Below, in pieces: positions 1 to 11,666 of a stretch of 64,000 bases of DNA (within the stretch, counting starts at the first letter, position 1; every line of letters starts with the position of its first letter). The DNA is taken from the NCBI GenBank assembly GCA_033675545.1, contig JAWDGP010004715.1, positions 323,501 through 387,500 of the forward strand, read 5' to 3'. The notes below the pieces were generated by a model. The model was not told the DNA's origin. It was given only the letters and a program-made list of their open reading frames with translations, and did not search any database. The DNA is from Elysia crispata. Lineage: Eukaryota; Mollusca; Gastropoda; Plakobranchidae. The position numbers and the translations under genes were made by a program.

Positions 1-718
1 TATCGGATATAGTTTATGAATATTAAAGAAACACGCACCATGTCGCATGGAAGTTACATATTATATTAGTGTTTCAATGATTTAAAAGAGTTTTGCCCTC
101 TTGGTCTCACCTACAAACATAAATTTGAATCAGAAAGCATTACACGACAAACTTTAATGATATATATGATATTCTGGGATTTTGAAATATCCCATTAAAT
201 CTATTGACATGGCATCATGTTATAAAATAGAAAATTTTGTTACAAATGAATAGTCATGTATAATTATTTATGCATGTATACACAGAGCTGTACTTTAGAA
301 AAATATTAAGAGAACACTATGAATCAAAATTTTGATACTCTTGATTTGTTGATATGAACTGTCTTACATGTAAATTAATACTGTGGGTGGGGGGGGGAGG
401 GGGTGTTATGATTTTGTATATTGTATCCTTTTTAACCTTACATGATGTAATTATACTCGACTCCCACTATTTAAAAACAAAAAAGGAAAGAGACTCGAAT
501 ATAACGTAAGGAGCCTTCAATTGTGTATGGCTTTTGTGCATGCAATTTTATTTTGATCTGCTTACACGTGTGAGAAAGAATTTCCCTAAAGGAGTGAGAA
601 TTAAGTTTATCTTATCTTATTTTATCTTATCTAAATAAGAAAATTCAGACGCATATGTAGTACTTATGATAACTATCAACAAATGAGATTTCTTTGTTAA
701 AAAATCTAATTTCTTCAG

Positions 719-773
719 GAGAAGTCGAAGACCATGACAATGCGAGAGGCGCTGGGTCGTGCACAGCAGAACG
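719..773 (+). other. Exon-like segment, 55 nt
   Basis: A pyrimidine-rich acceptor (ttcttcag) precedes 719 and a donor (gtaaac) follows 773. The composition is clearly richer in G and C than the flanks. Two of three frames are open. One begins E-V-E-D-H-D-N-A-R and ends in phase 2, which would join in frame to the segment at 2150-2183; the other begins E-K-S-K-T-M-T-M-R. I do not recognise either peptide. It may be an exon of an unknown gene or a chance match. Confidence 0.2.
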
Positions 774-2149
774 GTAAACAGTCTATCATTGATTTATTGT
801 TGTACAGTTTAAGACAACTCAGGCAATCTGTGAATAGCTCGTCAGACCAGGTCCAGGGAAGAAACTTCAAAAAGACAGCTGACTGAGATCACGAGAAAGA
901 ATCGAAATAGAAAACCTGCTAAGATGTCTAAGATAGTTAATCTTTCCTCATAAGCAAGATGTTGTAAGGTCTGGAGAAAAATGTAAACGTGTTTAGTTGT
1001 ATTTCATCAGATGAATTTTTGTTTTCCTAAGACATTTTACATATTATAGAGTATGATGAGACTCATTTATCTGGTTATTGAAACTGAATCTGCAGTCATT
1101 TAGTTTGTGGTGAAATTGCAAAGGCATATATGTGAGGTGGCCTGCAATTTTCAGGCTTAATGACTAGTTTGGACAAATTGTGATTTCCATATTTTTTGAA
1201 AGCCCTACCAATTCTCTGCATAAAACAGTTCACATTTTTAGAATACATTAGTATTTGGCTGAGATTTGACCTACAACTTAACACAAGGCTGAGAAATGAG
1301 AAACTGAGAAAAACATGTTTACAATTAGGGAAAGTTTTCATGCAGGTTTGCAGTTATCTTGACAAAAACACCATAAAGCATACTTAAAGCTTCTCTTGGG
1401 CTTTGACATTTTTTGACAAAATAGAAAATGGTTGAAAGTTCATAAGAAGCTAAAAAATGGGAAACCTTGAAAAATTGATATTTTATGTTTGAAGCCTAAA
1501 AGCTCAAAACAGTAGTTTCCGACATGAGCCTGAAAATCCCAGGCCACTTTAAATTTAAAAATCCTTGAATTAAAAAAGTTAATAAATTTTTATTGGAAAA
1601 TAAATTGTGATATTTCGCTATGATTAAAATGAAGAGAAAAACATGATCGATTAATATATTCAAAAACATGTATATCACGCCAAATATTACAATATTTCCG
1701 TAAACTAGACCAAGACTAACGTCCAAATTCTGATAACTTAATTATAATATCAGCCGTATAGCGTTTAATCTTGTCAGATTCACAACAAAACATAACAATG
1801 CACTGAGTATTTTACAGCGAGCCAATAAAGAATATCTGTTTCAAAAATCAATACAACATGGTGTTCAATAAAAAGCGCTATTATTCAACGAACATGAACA
1901 AAACTTTCTGTGTAGTCTTATCAGAGTTTATCTATAGCATCTTAGTAAAATAAATCTCATAGGTGCGGAGATATAAATTTGAATCTGCAGCTGTCAAACA
2001 TGTTGTCTTGATCGCATTGTAGACACAAAACAAAAAACAACTAAATAATATGGATATTGTTGATATTCCTAATGAGCAAATGTTTATGCTTATTTATTAT
2101 GTTACTGTAAACGCTATAAAATATTGACATTGTCACTTATTATTTCTAG

Positions 2150-2183
2150 GTTGAAGATTGTTTCTCTCCCTGAGCAGAGGAAG
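2150..2183 (+). other. Exon-like microsegment, 34 nt
   Basis: It is bounded by an acceptor (tatttctag) and a strong donor (gtaagt). Joined to 719-773 in that segment's phase-2 frame, it reads L-K-I-V-S-L-P-E-Q-R-K after a split Arg codon. The compatible phase is the only support for pairing the two segments. No family is recognised. Confidence 0.2.
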
Positions 2184-2910
2184 GTAAGTTTCCTGTTGCC
2201 TTTCGTACACTCATTCTTGCTTTATTTCTGTCTCTGTTTCTGTCGGTATTTCTGCTGTCTCTCTTCTTTATTAACATCGCAGTCTAACCACAGCTTCCCT
2301 GTTCCATCCGACATATCCACCGATTTTAAACCTCCATTTTTATTTTCTCCCCTCACTCTATCCGCCCCTCTGGTTGTCTTTCATAACTGTTGTGGGGGTG
2401 TAAGAAACTATCTTATTAGGTTTTAAGTGAAATTAAAAAAAACAAAAAACTATCTTGCCTTATATTTTCAAATGCTTTTACGAGTTAACTATGCTCAAAT
2501 AATTATTTTGCAGTGTTCCTAAGAATACGTATGTGGGAAGAGGTCAAAAGGTGCTACTTAAGGTAAAAAATTTAAAAGTTCTCAGACCCTTTAATGCTTT
2601 GGCAAAAGTATCAAACTAAATGTACATTTTGTCAAATAAGTATTGAGAACACAGTGGAGTTTCTCAACTTTGAAATATTTTGAATCTTTATGATCCATTG
2701 CATTGGCTTTATTTGTGACGCGTCATTCAACCACAGTACTGAAAATTTGAGTTTAGGTATCAAATAATATTGAATTATTCTTGTGGTTCAGCCCTTGATG
2801 CTAGACAAAGAAGAAAAAATATTACGTTGGCACATAAAAATGAACAAACCATAACATGTTTTTATGTCCGGCCAATTCGAAATCGTATTCACAGAATTTC
2901 AAGCAGCAAT

Positions 2911-4416
2911 ATGAGGATTGCATTCATCATTTGTTTGGCACTTCATATCATGCCAACAGATAGCGGTAAGTAGAAGTGAAATATCTAAGACTTTGTACTT
3001 CTTAGAATTCTAACAGTAATGTAGATGATGCAGATTTCTTTCGTGGTGTCTGAGGAGCTAGTAGGGTGTGAATTTCCTGCCATAAAGAGGAACAACTACT
3101 CCTCGTTTTCCCCATACTACTCTCGCCAACCCCGCACCCTTCCTCCCCCCCCCCACACACACAAAAAAAATCTAGATCTACATAACTTATCTGATGTGTT
3201 ATAAAGTTATCTTTTATAGCGTATCGGCCGATTTCTTGCTCAAACACTACTACTCCTTCTTTCTTGGCAAATGATTTTTTAACAAAGTTTATTGATACCT
3301 ATAGGATAGGCCAAAGACTTCTATTTAACCCTTATTGCAGTAGTAAAATTTAGAACAATGTCAACATTATTCTATCGATGAAATGGTGACTTTAGACATC
3401 TTTAGTATATATATATACGCGAAAAATTTTACACCTGCCGTCATCTGGAAGACAAAAGCTGATAGTGTTTTTCTTCAAATAATGTTTTCTTTGGTCATTG
3501 TGTTAAGAATCAGCTAAACATTACAGGCGATCATTTTGACTTATGTCTCTAGATTTCCATATGAACTAAAAGCCGCTCAAGCAATTCTCCACGGTACTCA
3601 GACCTGGATGGTCCCCCTCAGCTCCACCCATTTGATCTCTGCAGCCTGTTTCGTTGATAAACACGACGATACTACCGCACCAAGCTATAATTATAATTAT
3701 TTACTGTCCTTGTGCGTTCTATTTAAGTACTTAATCTTGGGTTCTGAGGAGAATGGCCAAACCATCCCAAATCTATTTTTTAATTGTAAACAAAGTTCTA
3801 CAAACGGGACCCTGGTGTCAATTTGCCGCGGGTAGGGTGCGAGTGTGTAAGTAAAGAGACTTTTAAATGGTATTGACATCTCTCCTTTTACTTACATGAT
3901 CGAGATATATGCCTCCACCTATCCATCTTTACCTGATATTTAGATATCTCGATAACTCTGATTCTAAACACAAAATTTAGATATAGAATTGAATTCCTTT
4001 TGGAATAAAGGAAATCAACTTAATATTCTCTTCTTCCCCAATCTGTTTTTTTTAGATCCTTTAAACGCTTATTAGAAAGCTTTGAATATTAACATTTAGT
4101 GCATAAAAGTGCACTGCCTTGTGGGAATTCTTAGCCACGCCCTTATTTAAACCTAGATCTACACCTCAAGCCGATTGAGAAGGACTTCCGTTGGAAAAAA
4201 TTGAAAAACGGCGCGCGAAATTGGTGATCGTAAGTTTAGCCTATTTTGACGAAACAAAGGATTTTGGGAAAATCGAGGAAATCAGTTTGCGTTGGTTTTT
4301 ATGGTTTAGAACTAGTCACATGACTGCTGTAGACGCTGTACAAAGTTTCAAAGGTGTGGGTTGGGTAATAAGAGAAGAGTTCGCAAACAAAGCCTCTCAA
4401 GTCCGCTTAAAAAAAA

Positions 4417-4493
<77 letters not shown>

Positions 4494-4826
4494 TCAAGGA
4501 GAAATGCTTTGTCTCTCTCGTAGCTGGTCTTTTCTCATTTTTAGCTGACTAATTTCAAACGATAAATACTGGAAATATTGTGGATAATCTAAATGATGGA
4601 TGTATTGTTATAGGGTGCTATTACATTTTTGCGCCCCTTTAAGGGAAACAACATGATAAATAGACAATTTATATCTTCAAAACATCGCTTTGACTGATAG
4701 AATTTATGATTTGTAATTTTTTTTCCTGATTTTAGATGTGACGTCGACCCCCAATACCCCGTGGTATTGCGCAGACAAATTTAGGGAAGCAACGTTCTTA
4801 GCGTTTCAGGAGCCTGATTGGTGCAG
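2911..4826 (+). CDS. Possible secreted cysteine-containing protein, first two coding exons (incomplete)
   Basis: Exon A, 2911-2965, starts at ATG and encodes MRIAFIICLALHIMPTDS, a typical short signal peptide, then stops at a strong donor (gtaagt) in phase 1. Exon B, 4736-4826, follows a pyrimidine-rich acceptor (ctgattttag). It continues in frame through a split Asp codon to V-T-S-T-P-N-T-P-W-Y, then CADKFREATFLAFQEPDWC, and ends at a donor (gtaggt) in phase 2. A further acceptor (gtattcacag) lies just upstream of the ATG, suggesting a 5' UTR intron. No later exon could be joined with confidence, so length and family are unknown. The two-cysteine helical-looking segment could suit a small secreted peptide or hormone precursor, but this is speculation. 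Confidence 0.35.
4422..4493. repeat. (TA)n(TG)n microsatellite
   Basis: About 27 TA units run directly into about 9 TG units. It lies in the presumed intron between the two candidate secreted-protein exons. Confidence 0.95.
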
Positions 4827-5049
4827 GTAGGTGCGCCCCTGTTTCATGCATTAGTTCTTCCAAAACAATTTATGATTAATTATTCCACTTTTCGTTTTGA
4901 AAAAAAAAAGAAGGTAAAAGGTAAGGATGTGACATCTCTTTAACAACGCTTATCGACGGCTTTTCAAAAAATCCACATTAAAAGCTTTAAAGACTTGTGA
5001 CAATATTGTCTGACTCATTTTACATAAAACTGATTTAAAGGAAATTGTG

Positions 5050-5395
5050 TAACAGCTGAAAAAGTAAAACTGTGCGTAACATTTAACTTCATGTTACAGC
5101 TAAAACAGGAATAATGTTGGTAAAATTTCACATCGTCTAACTGCTAAAACAGTAATAATGTAGGTAATATTTAACATCGTGTTACAGCTAAAACAGTAAT
5201 AATGTAGGTAACATTTAATGTCTTGTTACTGTTAAAACAGTAATAATGTAGGGAACAATTAACTCCGTGTTACAGCTAAAACAGTAATACTGTGAGTAAC
5301 ATTTTACTTCGTGTTACAGTTAAAACAGTAATAATGTGATTAACATTTAACTTCGTGAAGTGCTAAAACAATATTTCTGTGAGTAAAATTTGATT
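5050..5395. repeat. 44-bp tandem repeat, about 8 copies
   Basis: The motif TAAAACAGTAATAATGT returns at 5101, 5145, 5189, 5233, 5277, 5321 and 5364, a period of 44 bp (43 at the last step). Copies differ by scattered substitutions and edge copies are worn. No coding function is seen. Confidence 0.93.
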
Positions 5396-5779
5396 ATTTT
5401 GCCAGAGGTGAGCTGGCTCAAAGGTGATAAGGTCCGGCCTCTATTGTTCTTTAATTGTTTAAAACCCTTAGTGACATCACACTTTTTCTCCCTTTTAAAT
5501 TGGATTAAAATTGGATTAAAATTGGACTTGACTTTTTTCACATATAGTAAGAATTTATAGGCTAAGTGGCGTTTCACAGGTGAGCATATAGCACAAACAA
5601 ACCATTTTTAATTGTTTTCTTTTCCGCGTACTAGATACGAGGTTTTGTCTTTATGTTTATATGTTTATACTAAATAAATGCTTTAAGCACAAATGATTTT
5701 GTCCTGAAAGAATCATCATGGTTCTTGTAATATCCTTTTGTTTCTTGGATATTTCACATGGCCATTTTAACTTTTGTTG

Positions 5780-5860
5780 AGAGAGATTTAGAGAGAGACA
5801 GAGGGAGAGACATACAGATAGACAGACAGACAGACAGACAGAAAGAAAGAGAGAAATATT
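5780..5860. repeat. GA / GACA simple repeat
   Basis: A short purine-rich array of GA units merges into GACA units (about 5815-5845). The same GA-to-GACA transition recurs at 54985-55140 and 59095-59275. Confidence 0.9.
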
Positions 5861-5989
5861 AATAACTTTAAAATATGTAATCTTTCTGTTTGAAGACAAA
5901 ACGAATCAAAGGGAAGCAAAAGCATCTGATCAGAAATAGTTGAATACACACAACCTTTCTTAGTGGTAAACAGGTGTAAAGCTCATTTA

Positions 5990-6760
5990 GTAATTGAGGC
6001 ACTAAACATCTGCAACTTGTAGTCAAGATTACCCAATATTTTTATTGGTATCTAGTAGTTAGGAGAATTTAACACCTGTAATTGGTAGTGAGGATTAAGT
6101 AAAATATTTTTACTGCATATTAATGAGAAGACAATAACATATATGATTGGGAATGATGATTATCTAACATTGTATCTAGTGATAATAAAAAACCTACATT
6201 CTGATATTCCTAGTGAAAATTACCTAAAATTAATATAGCTTTGTAGTAACCAGAACCACATAACATCCGCAGCTGGTAGTTATGGTTATCTATATTATTA
6301 TTGGTATCTGGTAATTAAAAACATCTCTATCTGATAGAGAAGATTATCCAATATTATTGTTGCATGTTGTATAGAGAACCTGACTATACTTATTCATAGA
6401 AAAGGGCACCTTACATCTGTACCATGTAGAATAAACAACCTAGTGTCCTCTTCTTGGTGGTAAGGAGCCCCTCATATCTTTACCATGTGTTATAGATGAT
6501 TTGACGTCTCTTCTTGGGAGAAGAGATCATCTTACATTGTGTACAATGTTGTATAGAAAACCTGATATCTTTGCCATATAGTTTAGGCAACCTGATAGTG
6601 AAAAATGATTTATACCAGAAACATTAAGATAGAGAATATAATGCCTCTACATTGTAGTGCAACTAACATGTGTCACATATAGTCAAAAGAACCTGACATC
6701 TCTACTTGGTAATTCAGACACTTTATATCTGTACTCTGTCAAATGGACAACCTGAAGCTC
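5990..6760. repeat. Degenerate tandem repeat, unit about 60-65 bp
   Basis: Phrases such as ACATCTG, TTGGTAGT, GATTATC and GTATCTGG recur in the same order roughly every 60-65 bp for about 12 units, with many substitutions and small indels. The right half (6360-6760) uses a related but distinct unit containing ACCTGA and CTTCTTGG. It appears to be an old decayed minisatellite. Confidence 0.6.
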
Positions 6761-6904
6761 TTTTCGTCTGGAACAGGTATACCATAACTAGAAATCTGAT
6801 AGAGGTAGAAGACCTCTCTACGTTTTCAGAGCCTGATGCAATGTCATGCTTTTTCTTTTACTGGGTATTTGTCCTGTGGCTAAATTCGGTTACATCAATA
6901 ATTA

Positions 6905-7110
6905 TATTTTATGAGTTTATACTACTGCAGCAGATTCTGCTAATTCCCATGCAACGTCATGATGTTTCTACACCAATGAATACTGGTCCAATATGTCTTG
7001 GGGACAACACATTTAGGTCATCCCTCGCTTATATCAATATATCTTATGAGTTTATACTGCTACAGCCGAATTCTGCTCACTCCCATGCAACGTCATGATG
7101 TTTCCAAACC
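6905..7110. repeat. Two-copy direct repeat, offset about 136 bp
   Basis: A segment beginning TATGAGTTTATACT and including CCCATGCAACGTCATGATGT occurs at about 6911 and again at about 7045 with minor differences. The open frame spanning both copies (6706-7098) looks like a by-product rather than a gene. Confidence 0.85.
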
Positions 7111-7559
7111 ATTATATCCTGTGAGCTGCACATAAGGACTGCCTCACTTATATCGAGGTATCATATTATTTGCAACTCATTATTTACATATCAACTATCG
7201 TCTTATTTTCAATTGCATCCAGCATATTCCGGCAAAGCTAAATAAATGCCATGTCTTGAAGTTTTATATCTAAGTCAAGGTAAACTGTGAGTTTGCCATT
7301 TATGTTACCTCTCTTTTGTGCCTAGATATACTATATACTAGGTTAATTCATTGGCACACGACATGCTTCTACGGCGTTTTACACAGAGTGTTTCTATTGA
7401 TTGATGTATTACTGGTGGCATGTTCACGTATACATACACACGTGTAAGCCGAAGATTATAATTCTATACCAGTCTACTTGAATATTAATCTGTTTATATT
7501 ATATATCGCTCTTTCGCCTCTCTTCATCGTCTGCCTGAGTGTGTTATACTAGGAAGTTC

Positions 7560-7757
7560 ACCCACCGCGAGCGGATCCACTAAGCTGATCAATTCAAACA
7601 TGTTGGCATTGAGTTTCCCCTGAGGGACGGTAAAATGCCGCCTCACGTTCAGGTCAGCGGCCGGCCGTGACGGGCCTGTCCCTAGCTGACCGTACTGATA
7701 ACGGCTGTGTGGAGGCCGCTGAAGACAGATGCACACATGTCTTTGACTCCACTACAA
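7560..7757. other. GC-richer segment with exon-like frames on both strands
   Basis: On -, a good acceptor (ctgtcttcag) at about 7725 opens a frame reading R-P-P-H-S-R-Y-Q-Y-G and later NVRRHFTVPQGKLNANMFEL, ending at a donor (gtgggt) near 7562. On +, an acceptor (ctgtccctag, near 7684) opens a frame containing NGCVEAAEDRCTHVFDSTTR, ending at a donor (gtgtga, after 7757). Only one can be real, and neither belongs to a family I recognise. Higher GC than the surroundings suggests a real exon. The + reading does not match the phase of the 4736-4826 exon directly. Confidence 0.22.
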
Positions 7758-7759
7758 GG

Positions 7760-10700
7760 TGTGATACCTGAGCTCTTTCGCTATCGTAAGAAAATAACTG
7801 TTAATGACTTTGCGAGGAAAGGAAGAGAAAAATACCCGACAAGGGTGCCGGTGAAAAAGAAAGCGAGAGCAACAGAAAGAATGAAACTTTGTAGACTTTC
7901 TGATTTTGGGCTCCATGTGCACTTAGTTTTGCGACGGGGCAAGTGATTAAACAGAGATTTCAGGTACAATGCATAATATCTTGATCATCAAAGCTTAATG
8001 AAACATGAAGAAAAGATCCAAGTGTCCTGGTACAAGACTGTAGTTATAGTTAAACTCAAACGAGGTCAAGACGCAACGACACAGATCATCAGCATTTTAA
8101 CTTTCATGTCCCAAACGTTAGTAATAAACAGAGGAATATGAACAATTACCGGTATGCAATATGATTGTATATTCAATATGCAAGGATGTCTATTAGTGGT
8201 AATATTGAACGTCACAAATATGCTGGGGTGATAACATCCAGCCCTGAATAAGGGAAATCCATATCTTGTAGGGTAAAAAATAAAATGCATTACTGAAATA
8301 CTTACATGAGTCACCGTCATAAATAATGAGATGCAAAAAAGAAAGGAAATGCATTTGAACGCTTGAAAACAGCATAAGAACATTCAACCTGAAACAAGTT
8401 CTAGAAAGGTTTCGCTAGAATCTAGACAGTGTGAGCGTCCGCAGGCGTGGCCAGCCTATCTCAAGTGACCTCATGAATATTCAGAGGGTCCGGAGAATGA
8501 CGCCACACGGTTCAAGGACGCCTCCAAGCATGGGCTTGTTTCGGACTGGCTCTTTGTCGCTAACGGTGTCTAGGTCTTATGGCTAAGGTCTGTACACTCA
8601 AACGGCGCGCTCCTACCGTCAGTTATGCTTTGGGTCTGGTACAGCCTTCTCTCATGATGGCACCGGGACGCACACATTGCTCTTGTGTGTGTGCGTGAGT
8701 GTGTGTCAAAATTCCACCTATAGTTGGCGGGGGAAGCTTTTACAGTTCAGGGGTTAAGACCATCGGAGACTTTGGTACTTCGTCAATGTCATGTCGGTAG
8801 GGAGGCAGGCACGTGTTTAGTTTCACGTAGTGTTAGCCGGGTGGCCAGCTGAGCTCTTCGTCCCTCCGCAAATTTTTAAGTTATCCACCTTTGAGTATGG
8901 TTATTTCCCTGTAAAACTTAAGGAACATAACTCTAATAAATCATTTTTATTTTCGATTGTGGTAATATCCGTATGATTATTCACCTATCTAACAGGAAGT
9001 TGATAATGCTATTTATACAGAACTGAAAAAGTCTTCAATAAAGACTTTATTGAAACTTTTCAAAAACTTTTTAAAAAATGTTGCTAAGTAATGAGTGGTC
9101 CGAGCTATGACGATCTGATAATTTTCCGGGGATTGTTCGAATTATGTTAACATCGACACTGCCATCACTACCATCGAAGGTAAAAATGTGATTGTCTCAA
9201 TGTTTTGGTGTGGGACCATTTCTGTCCAAATGTATACATATGGTCGGGACAAAAGTTTTGATAGCCGTATTATTATTATCTCACAGATTGAACATCGATA
9301 CCTGTGATCACATTCATAACATGGAAAGCGGTTTACAACCATTATATGGATTCTGCAAAGCATATTTTATAACAATTGATCTTCCTATGTTCAGTAAAAT
9401 CCAAACAAAGAGCCATTTCAAGAATGGTCACTGTGGAAAAAAACGTTTAAATGCTTATTTTCGACGGTTCTCAACCCTAAGGTGCCATATAGCTTTATTC
9501 CGTCAAACCAAGCACTAGCAACTTCACAATGGAGTGGGGATAGATTATAAGGAATGAATGAAAATAAAATTTATTTAGTGTCCTAAGATAAACTTAAATA
9601 TAAATAGTATATGTATTAAAGAGCTAAAACAGATTAGCATACTAGGCATGCTAGCTTGTAACTGGCTGTATTTGTAATGTATTACGAATAACTGAAATAA
9701 GATATTTGAAGTGAAAACCCAGTCAACTTTCATGGTTATTGTTTCATTGGAGACCCCGAATCAAAATTCAGATGCCGGGCAAAGCTCTTTCTGTTAACCT
9801 GGCGAAGTATCTGGTGAGATGCCGGGCAAAGCTCTTTCTGTTAACCTGGCGAAGTATCTGGTTACCTACAGGTGTGCAGCGAATACGGCGTGAAAGTATT
9901 CATTTGAGGAAACTAAAAGGTTGGAGTGGGCAACAACAATGCTCAGGGGTACGGACAAACCTAAATTAGAAGACAAAACGCCATCATAAAGCGCGCAAAA
10001 CGTAGAAAAGATGTCCTAATGAAAAGCAATGATGTATTTCTTCTACATACTTCCTGATTAACTGGTTCATGAATTGTAACTAGGTCAACTTACTGTTTGT
10101 GAAAAAGAATCTTGATAGATCGAAGTTTGTTTAATCTATAGAACTGTCTGACCAGAAACAGAAATACCCGAATATTTTCTTCCTGATCTTTAATTAATGT
10201 TGATAGGATTCAGCTATTCTGTAAATAAGTATCTATACATTTTAATATGAGACTCTGCGTTTTGAGGCAGGCAGTGCGGAGCAAAAATAAAATTAAAAAA
10301 TGGATATTAAACATGAAAAACAATAAAAGTTTCTTCCTGTTTTAGTGTAGGCTGTTAGAGTATGCGATGTCATTGTAAATCCTCTACCTTGCAAACTGGA
10401 GTCTTATCTATTTCTCAGCAGTCGCTTTCCGATAGGCCCAGTACTGAGGGTCATGTAGGACAATTTCTGGGCACTATGATAAGGTACAAAGCATCCAAAG
10501 CAACATGATAAGGTTTAGATAAGTAGAGGCCAGTCTACTGGCTTCACTGCCAGGTGTAGCGTACCTAGAGACGTTAGGAGAAATGTCACAGCAGAAACAT
10601 CTCATACGCTTTCCTTTAATTGTGGTCATTACTAAAGTTGATCATCCGTCAATGTTTAATGTGCAATTGTGCGATTACGCTTTTATCTTACAAATTAACC

Positions 10701-11451
10701 CTATCTATTTGGTCTTCCCAGATTTTTGAGTGGCTTTTGATTTATAGAGTATTTAGTACTAGCATGTGATCGTCAATACAACTTTTATTCAAAAGGATTC
10801 TTATTTTTTCTAAAGAGTCTCAATTTATAATCTGCTAAATTTTACGAAACTGTTATATTAGTTGAAATCTTTCCTAATTGTTTCTGCCCTCTGAAAAGCG
10901 ATATTAAAAATGCCAAGTGGAATACCTATCACATAGTCTTATGTGCAGAGAAATTGTGTTATTTGAGTTGTTTTACAAAGGTTAACAGAGATTAAAGAGC
11001 GCTATAACTCCATAAGTATGTCCTAGATCAGAAAAAATCGAATCCGGTTTATAAAATTAGTGTCCGTTTAATGTTGTTTCTAATTCTTCGTTCTGCTTCC
11101 TACACTGTGTTTATTGTGAGGACATAGATCTAGCCTAAGGCTATTCGCGGGATCCCATTTGGAATTTCTGATTCTCAACGCACATTTTTGGCTCTTCGTT
11201 TTACTTTTGAATTATAGCTACATTAATGTAACACTGGTTTTTTTTTTGGTTTGCTTGTTTTTTGTTTGGTTTTTTTTGTTTGTTTTTTTACTTTTGTAGG
11301 CTTCTCTTTTGCTCTTTTTTAATTGCCATAAAGCTCTTAATTTAGACATACATTAATAAAGAAATCCATCCATGTTGTGAATCAAATTGAAAGTGCATTT
11401 GTCTATATTCAATTTATTATGTCATATAACCGGGTATATTGATGCTAAGAG
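7760..11451. other. No confident gene; one GC-richer patch at 8400-8880
   Basis: Most of this stretch is AT-rich with no recognisable product. About 8400-8880 is clearly richer in G+C and CpG, with short frames on both strands that end quickly. One on + reads ENDATRFKDASKHGLVSDWL before a stop. This patch could be a promoter or terminal exon. T-rich runs precede the AA15 gene (11240-11320). Confidence 0.4.
9770..9863. repeat. Perfect 47-bp tandem duplication
   Basis: The 47 bp at 9770-9816 are repeated at 9817-9863 without visible change, which implies a recent event. The open frame through it (9739-9969) has no recognised product. Confidence 0.92.
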
Positions 11452-11458
11452 TATAAAG
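11452..11458 (+). promoter_or_regulatory. Possible TATA box of the AA15 gene
   Basis: TATAAAG lies about 210 bp before the AA15 start codon. A start site about 30 bp downstream would give an unspliced 5' UTR of about 185 nt. In AT-rich DNA such a match is weak evidence. Confidence 0.3.
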
Positions 11459-11666
11459 TCTACAGAATAAGACTGAGAGAGACGTAGCGAAAGGACAACA
11501 GTTTACAACTAATAACCAGAGAGGGGTACATAAGTTTCAAATTGAAGGTATCAACAAAAACACAAGATAGTGATAACTTTGTAACCGGCTTGAACACACA
11601 GATCGGTCTCTCGTAATTTTTCTTCTCAATACCTCTCTCTAACTCACGCATCTTCTGCATAACATC

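Larger units (their letters stand above)
1..2910. other. No confident gene; AT-rich DNA with two short exon-like segments
   Basis: No open frame here resembles a protein family I recognise. Short poly-G (about 388-402) and poly-A runs occur. The only gene-like marks are two short stretches with a good acceptor and donor, 719-773 and 2150-2183, described separately. They could be exons of a gene whose other parts lie outside the window, or chance matches. Confidence 0.5.
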
